A stretch of DNA of 38,749 nt, from positions 130,620 to 169,368 of the forward strand of contig NZ_MAXA01000213.1 of assembly GCF_001854695.1 (NCBI RefSeq). Direction: 5' to 3'. Both the position numbers and the translations under genes were made by a program. Below the pieces are notes generated by a model. That model worked only from the letters and a program-made list of their open reading frames with translations, was not told where the DNA came from and made no database searches. This DNA is from Parafrankia soli (lineage in GTDB: Bacteria; Actinomycetota; Actinomycetes; Frankiales; Frankiaceae). Below are positions 7,478 to 15,817 of this stretch, in pieces; positions within the stretch are counted from its first letter, which is position 1; every line of letters starts with the position of its first letter.

Positions 7478-8971
7478 ATGTCCGAGAACGAGATCCTGCG
7501 ACGGGCGAGCTACGGCCCCACCAGTCCGGTGGTGGGGGCACGCGGTTCACGCACCCGCACGCGCATCGTCGACACGGCGCTGGCGCTATTCGAATCCCAG
7601 GGCTTCCACGGCACGTCGGTGGACGACATCGCGAAGGCCGCCGAGGTGTCCCGGGCCACGTTGTACCAGTATTTCGAGAGCAAGGAGCAGATCTTCGTCG
7701 AGCTGCTCGAGGAATGCGGCGGCGCGCTCATGCGGGTGGTTCGCCGCATCGGCCCGCTGGAACCCGGCGAGCTCGGCTTCGACAATCTGCACTGGTGGCT
7801 CGGTGAGTGGGCCTGGGTGTACGACAGGTACGCGACGATGTTCGTGCAGTGGGCGAACGTCAGTTCGCCCGGCACCGCGATACCACCGCTGGTCAGCCGC
7901 TTCTCGGCTGCCTACCGGGAGCGGATCGCGCAGCGGCTCACCTCGTCGGGGGTGACCGGCCTCGCCGCCGCCGACGCGGCGCTGGCGCTGACCGCGCTGG
8001 TGAGCAGCTGTAACTACACGCGCCATGCCGATGCGCCGCTCGGCCGTGAACACCCCGGCACCGGGCCGGCCGCCCGCGGCACGGCGATGGGTACCGACTA
8101 CCTGACCGACAACCTCGCCGTGCTGGTCCAGCTCATTCTTTTCCCGCACACCCCCGTGAGTGTTTTCGCCCAGCTGAGCCGGGAGATCCCCACCCCGCGC
8201 CCGCCGAGCACCGGAGAACGCCTCTGGTCCGTACCGGCACCGGCGACCGGGCCGTTGCCGGCCTTGCCGCCGGACGGCCGTCTGCGGCAACTCAGCAGCC
8301 GCGCCACGGTGACCGTTCGGCGGCTTCTCGACGCCGGGATCAGATGTTTCACCGAAAAGGGCTACCACCAATGCTCGGTCGACGACATCGTCACCGAGGC
8401 GGGTTACGCGCGCGGCACGTTCTACAAGTATTTCGACGAGAAACTCGACCTGCTGGTGGCGCTGAGCGACGAGGCGATCGAGACGATCACCGAGCTCGAC
8501 GGCCGGCTGCGGCGGATCGGCCCGGCTCTCGGGAGCGACTCCGCCCAGCTACGGAGCTGGCTCGGTGACGCCGTCGCGTTCCACCTGCGGTACCTGGGCG
8601 TCACCCGGGCCTGGCTCGACCGGCGGCCGTGCCACCCACGTCTCGACGCGGCCCGCCGGCTCGTCGGCGAACGGCTGCACACCGGCTACACCGCCCTGCT
8701 GGGCCCGGCGCGCTGGTCGCATCCGCTTGATCCGCGGGTCGCCAGCATCGCGTTCTTCACCCTGCTGGAGCGACTGCCCGAGGCGATGGTGGCGGCCGAG
8801 CCGGACCGCCCGCTCGCGGAGATCGTCGACCTCGTCGCCACGGTGCTCGAACGCGCGCACCTGTGCCCCCAGAGCGGCCCCCACGACTCCCAGCCCGCCG
8901 GCGCCGACCGCGACAGCGCCCGGGCCGACGCCACGTCCGTCCCCTCGGGACGCCACCTCCCCCGGCCCTGA
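7478..8971 (+). CDS. Tandem double TetR-family regulator (Mce3R-like architecture)
   Basis: A protein of 497 residues with two complete TetR units in one chain. Unit 1 has its helix-turn-helix at about residues 20-66 (RTRIVDTALALFESQGFHG, SVDDIAKAAEVSRATLYQYF). Unit 2 starts near residue 275 (RATVTVRRLLDAGIRCFTEKG, SVDDIVTEAGYARGTFYKYF) with its own ligand domain. A linker rich in Pro joins them, and the tail (last 35 residues) is low complexity. Mycobacterium tuberculosis Mce3R has the same two-unit layout and controls lipid-related genes; here the next genes include an acyl-CoA ligase, which fits. One chain could bind a full palindrome alone, or two sites as a dimer. A hairpin terminator follows. 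Confidence 0.88.
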   Translation: MSENEILRRASYGPTSPVVGARGSRTRTRIVDTALALFESQGFHGTSVDDIAKAAEVSRATLYQYFESKEQIFVELLEECGGALMRVVRRIGPLEPGELGFDNLHWWLGEWAWVYDRYATMFVQWANVSSPGTAIPPLVSRFSAAYRERIAQRLTSSGVTGLAAADAALALTALVSSCNYTRHADAPLGREHPGTGPAARGTAMGTDYLTDNLAVLVQLILFPHTPVSVFAQLSREIPTPRPPSTGERLWSVPAPATGPLPALPPDGRLRQLSSRATVTVRRLLDAGIRCFTEKGYHQCSVDDIVTEAGYARGTFYKYFDEKLDLLVALSDEAIETITELDGRLRRIGPALGSDSAQLRSWLGDAVAFHLRYLGVTRAWLDRRPCHPRLDAARRLVGERLHTGYTALLGPARWSHPLDPRVASIAFFTLLERLPEAMVAAEPDRPLAEIVDLVATVLERAHLCPQSGPHDSQPAGADRDSARADATSVPSGRHLPRP

Positions 8972-8986
8972 CGCCGGCTTCTCGCA

Positions 8987-9021
8987 GGCGGCCCCCGCCA
9001 CCGTCACCGTCGGGGGCCGCC
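8987..9021. terminator. Hairpin terminator after the double TetR gene
   Basis: GGCGGCCCCCG (8987-8997) pairs perfectly with CGGGGGCCGCC (9011-9021) over a 13-base loop, 16 bases after the stop. There is no T-run. Confidence 0.6.
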
Positions 9022-9171
9022 GTCCTCACGCCTGGTGACTCTCGGCGGCGTCGTGCCCGGCAATCGGCTGGTGGCACGGCATCTCGGCGGCGATTCTGAG
9101 AGTCTGGTGCGAGGAGAATGGCCCCCCCGCGCGGATGTGCGGTGGGATGCCCGAACGAGGAGGTCACACGG

Positions 9172-9486
9172 GTGAGCACCCTGGTCAAGCCGGGTACGCG
9201 TTACAAGTCCACGGTGTGCGACACCGAGGTGATCGTCGTCAAGCCGCCGGCGGCCGCCGTCGACCTGCGCTGCGGCGGCCACCCGGTGATCGAGGTCGGC
9301 GCGGAGGCACCCGCCGGGCTCACCCTCGACCCGGCGTTCAGCGCCGGCACCCCGCTGGGCAAGCGGTTCGCCGACCCCGAGTCCGGGCTCGAGCTGCTGT
9401 GCACCAAGGCCGGCGCCGGATCGCTGTCGATCGGCGACGTCCCGCTCCCGCTGAAGGACGCCAAGCCTCTCCCCTCCTCGGACTGA
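9172..9486 (+). CDS. Small desulforedoxin-like protein upstream of acyl-CoA ligase
   Basis: A protein of 104 residues without a family I can name with certainty. Its N-terminal half (GTRYKSTVCDTEVIVVK, then DLRCGGHPVIEV) follows the desulforedoxin pattern of YKC..CG..V.V and L.CCG..M, but keeps only one Cys of each pair (CDTE, CGGH). A third Cys is in LELLCTKAG. The C-terminal half (GSLSIGDVPLPLKDAKPLPSSD) looks like a short strand region. The start is GTG 9172, with GAGGAGG eight bases upstream; an in-frame ATG at 9118 is less likely. It ends 14 bases before the ligase, so the two are co-transcribed and probably act together (inference). Metal binding is uncertain given the missing ligands. 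Confidence 0.7.
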   Translation: MSTLVKPGTRYKSTVCDTEVIVVKPPAAAVDLRCGGHPVIEVGAEAPAGLTLDPAFSAGTPLGKRFADPESGLELLCTKAGAGSLSIGDVPLPLKDAKPLPSSD

Positions 9487-9500
9487 CGGGCGACAAGCAC

Positions 9501-11000
9501 ATGCACCTCGGGATGCTGTTGGAGATGGCCGCGGACGGCCTGGCCGACCGGGTCGCGCTCGGTCCGCGCGTCGGCGGGCTGAGCTTCGCCGAACTCGCGC
9601 ACCAGGCGCGCCGGGTCGGTGCCGCGCTGCAGACCCTGCCTGGAGACCGGGTCGGGCTGATCGACCTGAACTCGCCCGCCGTCCCGCTGACCCTGTTCGG
9701 GTCGGCGATCGCGGGCAAACCGTTCGTGCCGATCAACTACCGGCTCGCCGACGAGCAGCTGCGCGCGATCGTCACCCGGACCGCGCCGGCCACCGTCGTC
9801 GTCGGGGCCGGCGTCGCCGAGCGGCTGGGCGACATCGACGGCATCCACCTGGTCACCCGGGACGAGCTGCTCGCCATCGCCGCGGACACCGAGGCCAAGG
9901 AGGCCGACGGCTGGGGCGGCGACCCCGAGGACATCGCCGTGCTGCTGTTCACCAGCGGCACCACCGGCGAGCCCAAGGCCGCTGTGCTGCGCCACCGCAA
10001 CCTGACCGAGTACGTCATCTCCACGGTCGAGTTCGCCGGTTCCGCCGAGGACGAGGTCGCGATCGTCAGCGTCCCGCCGTATCATATCGCCGGGGTGTCG
10101 GCGTCCTGCTCGTCGACCTACTCGGGACGTCGGGTCGTCCAGCTCGAGAGCTTCGAGCCCCGGGCCTGGGTCGACCTCGTCCGGGCGGAGTCGGTCACGC
10201 ACGCGATGGTGGTGCCGACCATGCTCGGCCGCATCCTCGACGTCATCGAGGCCGACGGCCAGGGGCTGCCGTCCCTGCGGTCGATCTCCTACGGCGGCGG
10301 GCCCATGCCACTGCCGGTCATCGAGCGCGCGGTCACCGCACTCCCGCACGTGGGGTTCGTGAACGCCTACGGGCTCACCGAGACCTCGAGCACGATCGCC
10401 GTCCTCGGCCCGGACGACCACCAGGCCGCGATCGGCAGCGACGACCCGGAGGTACGGGCGCGGCTGGGGTCGGTCGGCAAGCCGCTGCCGAGCCTGGAGG
10501 TCACGATCCGCGACCCGGGCGGCCAGGAGGTCCCCACCGGCGAGCACGGTGAGATCTGGGTCCGCGGCGGGCAGGTCTCCGGCGAGTACCTGGGCATCGG
10601 GCGGATCGAGAACGACGGCTGGTTCCCGACCCGCGACGAGGGCCACCTCGACTCGGGCGGCTACCTGTACGTCCACGGCCGGCTCGACGACGTCATCGTG
10701 CGCGGCGGGGAGAACATGTCCCCGGGCGAGATCGAGGCTGTGCTCATCACCCATCCCGCCGTCGAGGAGGCCGCCGTCGTCGGCATCCCGCACCGGGACT
10801 GGGGGGAGCAGGTGGTGGCCGCGGTCGTCACCTCCGGCGAGGTCACCGAGGACGAGCTGCGCGGCCACGTGCGAGCCCAGCTCCGGTCCAGCCGCACCCC
10901 GGAGCACATCCAGTTCCGCTCGGAGCTGCCGTTCAACGAGAACGGCAAGCTGCTCCGCCGGGTGCTGCGCACCGAGCTCGAGCAGGCGTTCTCCTCCTGA
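9501..11000 (+). CDS. Fatty-acyl / carboxylate CoA ligase (ANL superfamily, FadD-like)
   Basis: An adenylate-forming ligase of 499 residues with all core motifs: LLFTSGTTGEPKAAVLRH (P-loop), PPYHIAGVSA, YGGGPMPLPV, NAYGLTETSS (A5), GEIWVRGGQVSGEYLG, then DGWFPTRDEGHLDSGGYLYVHGR with the hinge GRLDDVIVRGGENMSPGEIE, and the catalytic Lys in NENGKLLRR near the C-terminus. It activates a carboxylic acid with ATP and passes it to CoA. The chain specificity is not evident. The start is ATG 9501; the ribosome site is weak, so it may depend on coupling to the small protein upstream. The preceding Mce3R-like regulator suggests control by a lipid or sterol-derived signal (inference). A nested hairpin follows the stop. 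Confidence 0.9.
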   Translation: MHLGMLLEMAADGLADRVALGPRVGGLSFAELAHQARRVGAALQTLPGDRVGLIDLNSPAVPLTLFGSAIAGKPFVPINYRLADEQLRAIVTRTAPATVVVGAGVAERLGDIDGIHLVTRDELLAIAADTEAKEADGWGGDPEDIAVLLFTSGTTGEPKAAVLRHRNLTEYVISTVEFAGSAEDEVAIVSVPPYHIAGVSASCSSTYSGRRVVQLESFEPRAWVDLVRAESVTHAMVVPTMLGRILDVIEADGQGLPSLRSISYGGGPMPLPVIERAVTALPHVGFVNAYGLTETSSTIAVLGPDDHQAAIGSDDPEVRARLGSVGKPLPSLEVTIRDPGGQEVPTGEHGEIWVRGGQVSGEYLGIGRIENDGWFPTRDEGHLDSGGYLYVHGRLDDVIVRGGENMSPGEIEAVLITHPAVEEAAVVGIPHRDWGEQVVAAVVTSGEVTEDELRGHVRAQLRSSRTPEHIQFRSELPFNENGKLLRRVLRTELEQAFSS

Positions 11001-11006
11001 CCACCG

Positions 11007-11053
11007 GCGGCGGCCGGTGCGCGGCGATTGGATCGCCGCCCGCCGGCCGCCGC
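11007..11053. terminator. Nested hairpin between convergent ligase and VIT-type genes
   Basis: An outer 11-bp stem (11007-11017 with 11043-11053) encloses an inner 8-bp stem (11021-11028 with 11032-11039) around a TGG loop. It lies seven bases after the ligase stop and before the convergent VIT1-like gene, so it may serve both. Confidence 0.65.
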
Positions 11054-11102
11054 GGCGGGAGCCGCTGCGGCTGGCCTCGAAGTCAGGTGTGACAGCGAGG
11101 CG

Positions 11103-11915
11103 TCAGGCGATGAAGGCGTTGACCAGGACGCCGATGCCGTAGGTGGCGGCAGCCGCGACCAGGCCCAGCAGGAGCTGGCGGGCGCCGCTGTAGAACGCCG
11201 AGCGCTCGGTGAAGCGGCTGACCGCGGCCCCGAGGGCGAACAGCCCCAGCGCGGCGAGCACGGCCGCGATCGCGAACGAGGCGAACCCGGCCAGGTAGGG
11301 CGCCACCGGCACCAGCGCGCCGAGGGCGAACGCACCGAACGACGCACCGGCCGCGCCGAGCGGGGACGGCAGATCGTCCACATCCAGGCCGAGCTCGTTG
11401 CGGGCATGCACGCGCAGCGCCGTGTCCGGGCTGTGCGCCAGCTGGCGGGCCACCGACTCGGCGGTCGGCGCGTCGACCCCCTGATCGCGGAAGAACCCGA
11501 CCAGCTCGGCGTGCTCGGCCTGCGGATACAGCGCCAGCTCCCGCCGTTCGACCTCGATCTGTGCCCGCATCGCCTCGTTCTGCGAGCGGACGGAGGTGTA
11601 CTCCCCGGTCGCCATCGAGAACGCCCCGGAGGCCAGGCCCGCGAGCCCGGCCAGCACGATCGCCGGCCGCCCGGCGTCCCCGCCCGCGAACCCGCTGATC
11701 AGCGCGACGTTACTGACCAGACCGTCCATCGCCCCGAACACCGCGGGACGCAGCCACCCCGCGCCCGCCGAGTGCTTCGAGGGATGCGCCTCCCCCGTCC
11801 GCGCCCTCGCCGACCGCCCGCCCGCAGGCCGCTCGTGCTCCACTCGGTCGCCGTTGCCGCCTCGTCTCACGAGGGACGAGGCTACGGCGGTCGACCGTCC
11901 TCGGGCCGACGCCAT
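11103..11915 (-). CDS. VIT1/CCC1-family iron or manganese transporter
   Basis: About 270 residues. After a basic, low-complexity head of about 55 residues comes the VIT1/CCC1 core: GWLRPAVFGAMDGLVSNVAL (TM1), AIVLAGLAGLASGAFSMATGEY (TM2), a soluble stretch SVRSQNEAMRAQIEVERREL with many acidic residues, then three further TM segments ending ATYGIGVLVNAFIA. In this family the Glu-rich soluble part gathers Fe2+ or Mn2+ and the TM bundle exchanges it for protons. The start is ATG 11915, with GAGGGGG about 13 bases upstream; other starts in the head are possible. It follows the broken transporter gene by 32 bases in the same direction and converges on the acyl-CoA ligase. Confidence 0.85.
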   Translation of the reverse strand: MASARGRSTAVASSLVRRGGNGDRVEHERPAGGRSARARTGEAHPSKHSAGAGWLRPAVFGAMDGLVSNVALISGFAGGDAGRPAIVLAGLAGLASGAFSMATGEYTSVRSQNEAMRAQIEVERRELALYPQAEHAELVGFFRDQGVDAPTAESVARQLAHSPDTALRVHARNELGLDVDDLPSPLGAAGASFGAFALGALVPVAPYLAGFASFAIAAVLAALGLFALGAAVSRFTERSAFYSGARQLLLGLVAAAATYGIGVLVNAFIA

Positions 11916-11947
11916 GGGCCAGCGCCACACCCCCTCGCCGGAGCCGC

Positions 11948-13086
11948 TCAGGCCACGTGGACGAACGGGCGGCGCTGTGGGTCGGGCTCGGCCTCGCGGA
12001 GGATCTCCCGGGTCGTCGAGGCGACCTCGCCGGCTCCGAAGAACACGAAGCGCGCCAGATTCTGCAGCGGGTTGCCCTCGGACCACTCGAAGTACACGTT
12101 CGGCCTGGTGCCGGTGAGGTCGCGCAGGTGCAGGAGCGGGGCCGCGATCGCGTTCGGGACGGAGTTGCTGGTCAGCTGCAGGATCCCGTACCCGTGCCGC
12201 TCCCGTCCGCAGACGTCGAGCCGCCCCTCGAACTCCGACGAGTCCGGGTTGTCGGCGTACTCGGCGGCGTCGCCGGTGTCGAACTCGTTGGCGACCAGGT
12301 GCAGCGCCCCGGAACGGGCCGCCTCGGTGACCCACCGGGTGGCCGTCTCGTCGAGGCGCACGCCAGCGCCCGCCCGTTCGCCGGGCCGCCGGGCTCCGCG
12401 AGCCGCTCGGGGATGAGGACCGTTGTCGCGAGGCTGCTGGTGAACAGCAGCACGGCCATGATCAGCGCCGCCGTGGTGAGCAGCCGCCGCGCGCCGCGGA
12501 TCCGGCCGGCGGGGTTCGCGTCGGTGTCGGCGGTGTCGTCGGGGCTGTCCGGGCCGCCGCGGATCAGCGGCATCACCGCTACACCGGTCTCGAAGCCGGA
12601 GAGTCCCAGCGCGAGCTTCGGGAAGACGATCAGGGCCAGGTACACCACGACCAGGACGACGGCGATCCCCACCGCCTCGGTGAACCCGCGCGGGAACACG
12701 GCCGCGAGCAGGGCCAGGAGCACCAGCGTGACGGCGACCTCGTGGCCGGCGAGCAGGTCCGGCGCGTACGGGTTCTCCAGGATGTGCGCGGTGGCGTCCG
12801 CGGCCGAGAGGGTGATCGTGATCAGAAAGTCGGTGCAGGCGAAGCCGAGGAGCACCAGGACCAGCAGCTTGCCCTTCCACCAGGAGAGCTGCTTCTCCAG
12901 GATCGCGATCGAGCCCTCACCACGCGGGCTCTCGCCGGCGACCCGCCGGTAGACCGGCAGCGCCCCGAACAGTGTCACGGCGACGAGCACCGCCGTGGTG
13001 ATCGGGCTCACCGCGCCGGCCGCGAGGATGGCGATGCCCGGCTGGTAGCCCAGCGCGGAGAAGTAGTCGACGCCGGTCAGGCACAT
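11948..13086 (-). pseudogene. Broken APC-type amino-acid transporter gene with frameshift and internal deletions
   Basis: The N-terminal part reads [20 protein letters not shown] and continues through several TM segments to [19 protein letters not shown] in one frame (13086 to about 12360). The C-terminal part continues in another frame from [18 protein letters not shown] to EPDPQRRPFVHVA* (about 12358 to 11948). The first frame after the junction is nonsense. As I recall the family, full-length relatives are 600-700 residues and hold several more TM helices between ANGRALA and the VELDE-type cytoplasmic domain, all absent here. A further stretch seems lost between VVYLAL and [12 protein letters not shown]. 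Upstream of the ATG the same frame still reads PRHHWWRV, as in relatives, but meets a stop, so the head is cut too. Functional transport is unlikely. Confidence 0.75.
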
Positions 13087-13143
13087 GACCCGCCACCAGT
13101 GGTGGCGGGGATGGTGCGGTTCGGGCTGCGCGTGCGGGCCGGG

Positions 13144-14124
13144 TCAGCTCCGGGGGTGCAGGTCGGTGCGCAGCTCGTGCGAACCGTCGGGACGGGCCTG
13201 CTCGTAGTAAAGCCGGTGGCCGCCATCGGGCAGCGGCACCACGCTGACGTACCGCAGCGCGCCGCCGTACGGTGAGACCGCGATCGGAGTGTCGCCGACC
13301 GCCGCGAACCCGTCGAGCCCACCGACGGCGATGCCGGTGCGCTCCGACCAGTTCTCCGTCGCGCTGGCCCGGCCGTCGTAGTAGGCGACGGCGTCCAGCC
13401 GGGCGCCCGCGCCGTCGAGACCGCCCCCGTCGCCGGCGCCGCCCCCGACGCCGTCACCGGCGTCGCCGAGCAGGACGGCCGAGATCCGGACCCCGCGGGC
13501 GTCCCACGCGCCGGGCCGGGGCGCGAGCGCCGTGCCCTGCCACGTCCAGGTCAGCCCGTCCGGGCTGGTCGCGTGCCGGCTGTCCATGCGGTCGGTGGCC
13601 GCCGGGTCGTCCAGCGGATGGCAGGAGGCCCACAGATGCCACAGGCCGTCATGCCAGACGACGACCGGGTCCTTGACCGCGGTCAACCGGTCGCCGGGGA
13701 GCACGGTGCGCCGGGTGGCGGGGTCGAAGGCGTCCGGCGCGTCCGCCTCGAGCACGTCGACCCACCAGTGCGGGCTGTCCGGCGTCGCGCAACTCACGTA
13801 GAGCCGCCAGCTCCCCCACGGGGTGGGCACCAGGGCCGGCCGCTCCAGCGACTCCGCGGGGAAGGCGTCCCGGTGAATCGTGTGGATCGGGGTGAACCGC
13901 TCACCGTCGTCGGAACGGGCGATCACCACCGCGTACCCGCGGCCGTGCCCGACCGGGCGGCGCAGCCGGTAGGCGAGGTAGAACGCGCCGTCGACGAGCA
14001 CGGCGCTCGGCGCCCCGGCCCAGAAGCCCGGCCCCTCGCCCGGGGGCGACACCACCGTCACCGCGTTGTCCGGCGTAGGCAGGGGCACGTTCACGGCTGT
14101 CCGCTCGACCTCGTACGTCACCAC
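13144..14124 (-). CDS. Five-bladed beta-propeller glycosidase-like protein (GH43/GH130-type fold)
   Basis: A protein of 326 residues with repeated blade motifs: [110 protein letters not shown] and [13 protein letters not shown]. This pattern is typical of beta-propeller glycosidases and mannoside phosphorylases, but no clear catalytic triad can be named. A Gly/Asp-rich insert (about residues 235-255) is low complexity and probably a surface loop. There is no signal peptide, so it is likely cytoplasmic. The start is GTG 14124, with AGGA eight bases upstream; the open frame extends to GTG 14169 without ribosome site. It ends just before the transporter remnant. Confidence 0.6.
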   Translation of the reverse strand: MVTYEVERTAVNVPLPTPDNAVTVVSPPGEGPGFWAGAPSAVLVDGAFYLAYRLRRPVGHGRGYAVVIARSDDGERFTPIHTIHRDAFPAESLERPALVPTPWGSWRLYVSCATPDSPHWWVDVLEADAPDAFDPATRRTVLPGDRLTAVKDPVVVWHDGLWHLWASCHPLDDPAATDRMDSRHATSPDGLTWTWQGTALAPRPGAWDARGVRISAVLLGDAGDGVGGGAGDGGGLDGAGARLDAVAYYDGRASATENWSERTGIAVGGLDGFAAVGDTPIAVSPYGGALRYVSVVPLPDGGHRLYYEQARPDGSHELRTDLHPRS

Positions 14125-14360
14125 GGGCGGAATCCTACTTAGCTGATGAACAAACCCGGCAACCGACACGGTCGGTCACTCACCGCAGTTGATCCGGGCT
14201 CCTACCAGGGCCTCGACCGTAGCGTCGGTCAGAACGCCGGCCTGCCACGGAACACCCACGGGGGTGCCCGGCGCGATGCTTTTCACTTTTTTCAATCGGG
14301 AATGTCACTTAGTCTGTTCCGATCCCACATCAGCCGCGCCGGCCCCTGGAGCAGTCGTCG

Positions 14361-15296
14361 ATGTCCCTGCCCGACTTCCTCGTGATCGGGGTTCCCAAGG
14401 CCGGCACCACGGCGTTGCACGCCGCGCTCAGCCGCCACCCCGAGTTGTTCCTCTCCCGGGTCAAGGAACCGAAGTTCTTCCTCTCGGAAGGCCCGCCGCC
14501 CGCGCGCGGCGGCCCCGGGGACGCGCAGACCTACCAGGAGCACGTCTGGCGCCGGGCGGACTACGAGGCACTGTTCGACCCCGCGCCCGACGGCGCCCTC
14601 CGCGGCGAGGCGACGCCGTTCTACCTGTACGACCTCGACGCGCAGAACCGCATCCGCCGGCTGATCCCGAAGGCCCGGCTCGTCGTCCTGCTGCGCAACC
14701 CGGTCGACCGCGCCCACTCGAACTGGACGCATCTGTGGGCCGCCGGCCTGGAGTCCGAACGTGACTTCGTGCGGGCGTGCGCCCTGGAGGAGCGCCGCCG
14801 CGACGCCGGCTGGGCGCACTTCTGGCACTACGTCAGTCAGGGGCTCTACGGCCGGCAGCTCGAGCACCTGTTCGGCCTGTTCGCCCGGGAGCAGGTGCTG
14901 GTGCTGCGCTACCGCGACCTGCGGGACTCGCCGGTGCCGACGCTCGACCGGGTGTGCGAGTTCCTGGGCGTGCAGACCGGGCTGCTCGACGCCGTCCCGT
15001 CCCAGAACGTGACGCCGTTCGTCGCCGACACGGCGGCGAACGCGGTGCTGCGCGCCGTCCTTCGCACCGGTGGGCGGATCGGGCACCATTTCCCGGCCCC
15101 GGTGCGCGCCGTGCCACGCGGGCCGTTGCTGACGGCCCTGCAGCGGCAGCGGGGCGGAAGGCCGACGATGACACCGGCACAGCGCGCCGCCGTCCTGCCC
15201 TACTTCACCGCGGACATCGCGCTGCTCGAGCAGGTCACCGGCCAGTCCTACGCCGACTGGCTCACCGTGGGCCTCGAGCCGGACGTCATCGACTGA
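14361..15296 (+). CDS. PAPS-dependent sulfotransferase
   Basis: A sulfotransferase of 311 residues (PF00685-like). The 5'-phosphosulfate loop is DFLVIGVPKAGTTALHAAL (residues 5-23). The 3'-phosphate site is ARLVVLLRNPVDRAHSNW (about 106-123), with FWHYVSQGLYGRQLEHLF and VLRYRDLRDSPVPTLDRV following, as in bacterial heparan-like or lipid sulfotransferases. It moves sulfate from PAPS to an unknown hydroxyl or amine. The C-terminus (YFTADIALLEQVTGQSYADW) has the usual last helix. GGAG lies nine bases before ATG 14361. The region before it (14170-14360) has an AT-rich patch (CTTTTCACTTTTTTCAATC) that may hold the promoter. It shares the window with a sulfatase but is not linked to it in an operon. 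Confidence 0.88.
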   Translation: MSLPDFLVIGVPKAGTTALHAALSRHPELFLSRVKEPKFFLSEGPPPARGGPGDAQTYQEHVWRRADYEALFDPAPDGALRGEATPFYLYDLDAQNRIRRLIPKARLVVLLRNPVDRAHSNWTHLWAAGLESERDFVRACALEERRRDAGWAHFWHYVSQGLYGRQLEHLFGLFAREQVLVLRYRDLRDSPVPTLDRVCEFLGVQTGLLDAVPSQNVTPFVADTAANAVLRAVLRTGGRIGHHFPAPVRAVPRGPLLTALQRQRGGRPTMTPAQRAAVLPYFTADIALLEQVTGQSYADWLTVGLEPDVID

Positions 15297-15373
15297 TCCG
15301 GGCAGGCCGAGACCGGTGACGGCGGCGCGGCCGGTGGCGGGGGCGATGAGTTCGGGGTGACCGATCGGTCTGT

Positions 15374-15407
15374 GTCGGTGGGTGGGCCACGTCGGTGGGT
15401 GGGCCAC
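15374..15407. repeat. 17-bp perfect tandem repeat, two copies
   Basis: GTCGGTGGGTGGGCCAC occurs at 15374-15390 and immediately again at 15391-15407, upstream of the STAS gene. It could be a duplicated protein site or a simple slippage product. Confidence 0.7.
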
Positions 15408-15438
15408 GGTGCGCGCACCCACGGATGGGAGGCCGATC

Positions 15439-15807
15439 ATGCCCGATGACGGATCGCCGCCGCCAGGCGCCGCTGCCACGGTTGTGCTGCCCTTCCCTCC
15501 CGGGCTCCGGCGGGAGGCCGTTCCCGAGCTGTGCGCGCGGCTCGACGAGCTCCTGCGCGCCGACGCGGAAGCCGCCGTCATCCTCGACACGACCCCGGTG
15601 GGCCGGCCGGACGCCGTCGTCGTCGAGGCGATCGCCAGGCTCGTGCTCGTCGCGCGAAGGCACCACCGGCTCGTCCAGGTGCACGCACCACCACGGGTCT
15701 GGGAGCTGCTGGCTCTCACCGGCCTCGCCCCGCTCGTCGGACGCCTCACTCCCGCCGCCGCGCCGACCTCGACGCAGCAGGCACAGGACGTACCCGGCCG
15801 GCGTTGA
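15439..15807 (+). CDS. STAS-domain protein (anti-sigma-factor antagonist-like)
   Basis: A protein of 122 residues with a STAS-like pattern: helix REAVPELCARLDELLRADAE, strand AAVILDTTPVG, helix DAVVVEAIARLVLVARRHHR, strand LVQVHAPP, and RVWELLALTGLAPLVGRL, which matches the last helix of anti-sigma antagonists. The Ser normally phosphorylated in the D-x-S-G loop is not there: the loop reads TPVGRPDAV. Control by Ser phosphorylation is thus unlikely. The start is ATG 15439, with GGGAGG six bases upstream. It converges on a SigX5-like sigma factor gene eleven bases away. A functional link is possible but not shown, because ECF sigma factors rarely use STAS partners. Confidence 0.7.
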   Translation: MPDDGSPPPGAAATVVLPFPPGLRREAVPELCARLDELLRADAEAAVILDTTPVGRPDAVVVEAIARLVLVARRHHRLVQVHAPPRVWELLALTGLAPLVGRLTPAAAPTSTQQAQDVPGRR

Positions 15808-15817
15808 CCGGGCAGCA

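Noticed and set aside
9201-10907. Long open frame antisense to the acyl-CoA ligase
   Set aside because: High GC opens the opposite frames; it has no recognisable domain, and the plus strand holds all ANL motifs.
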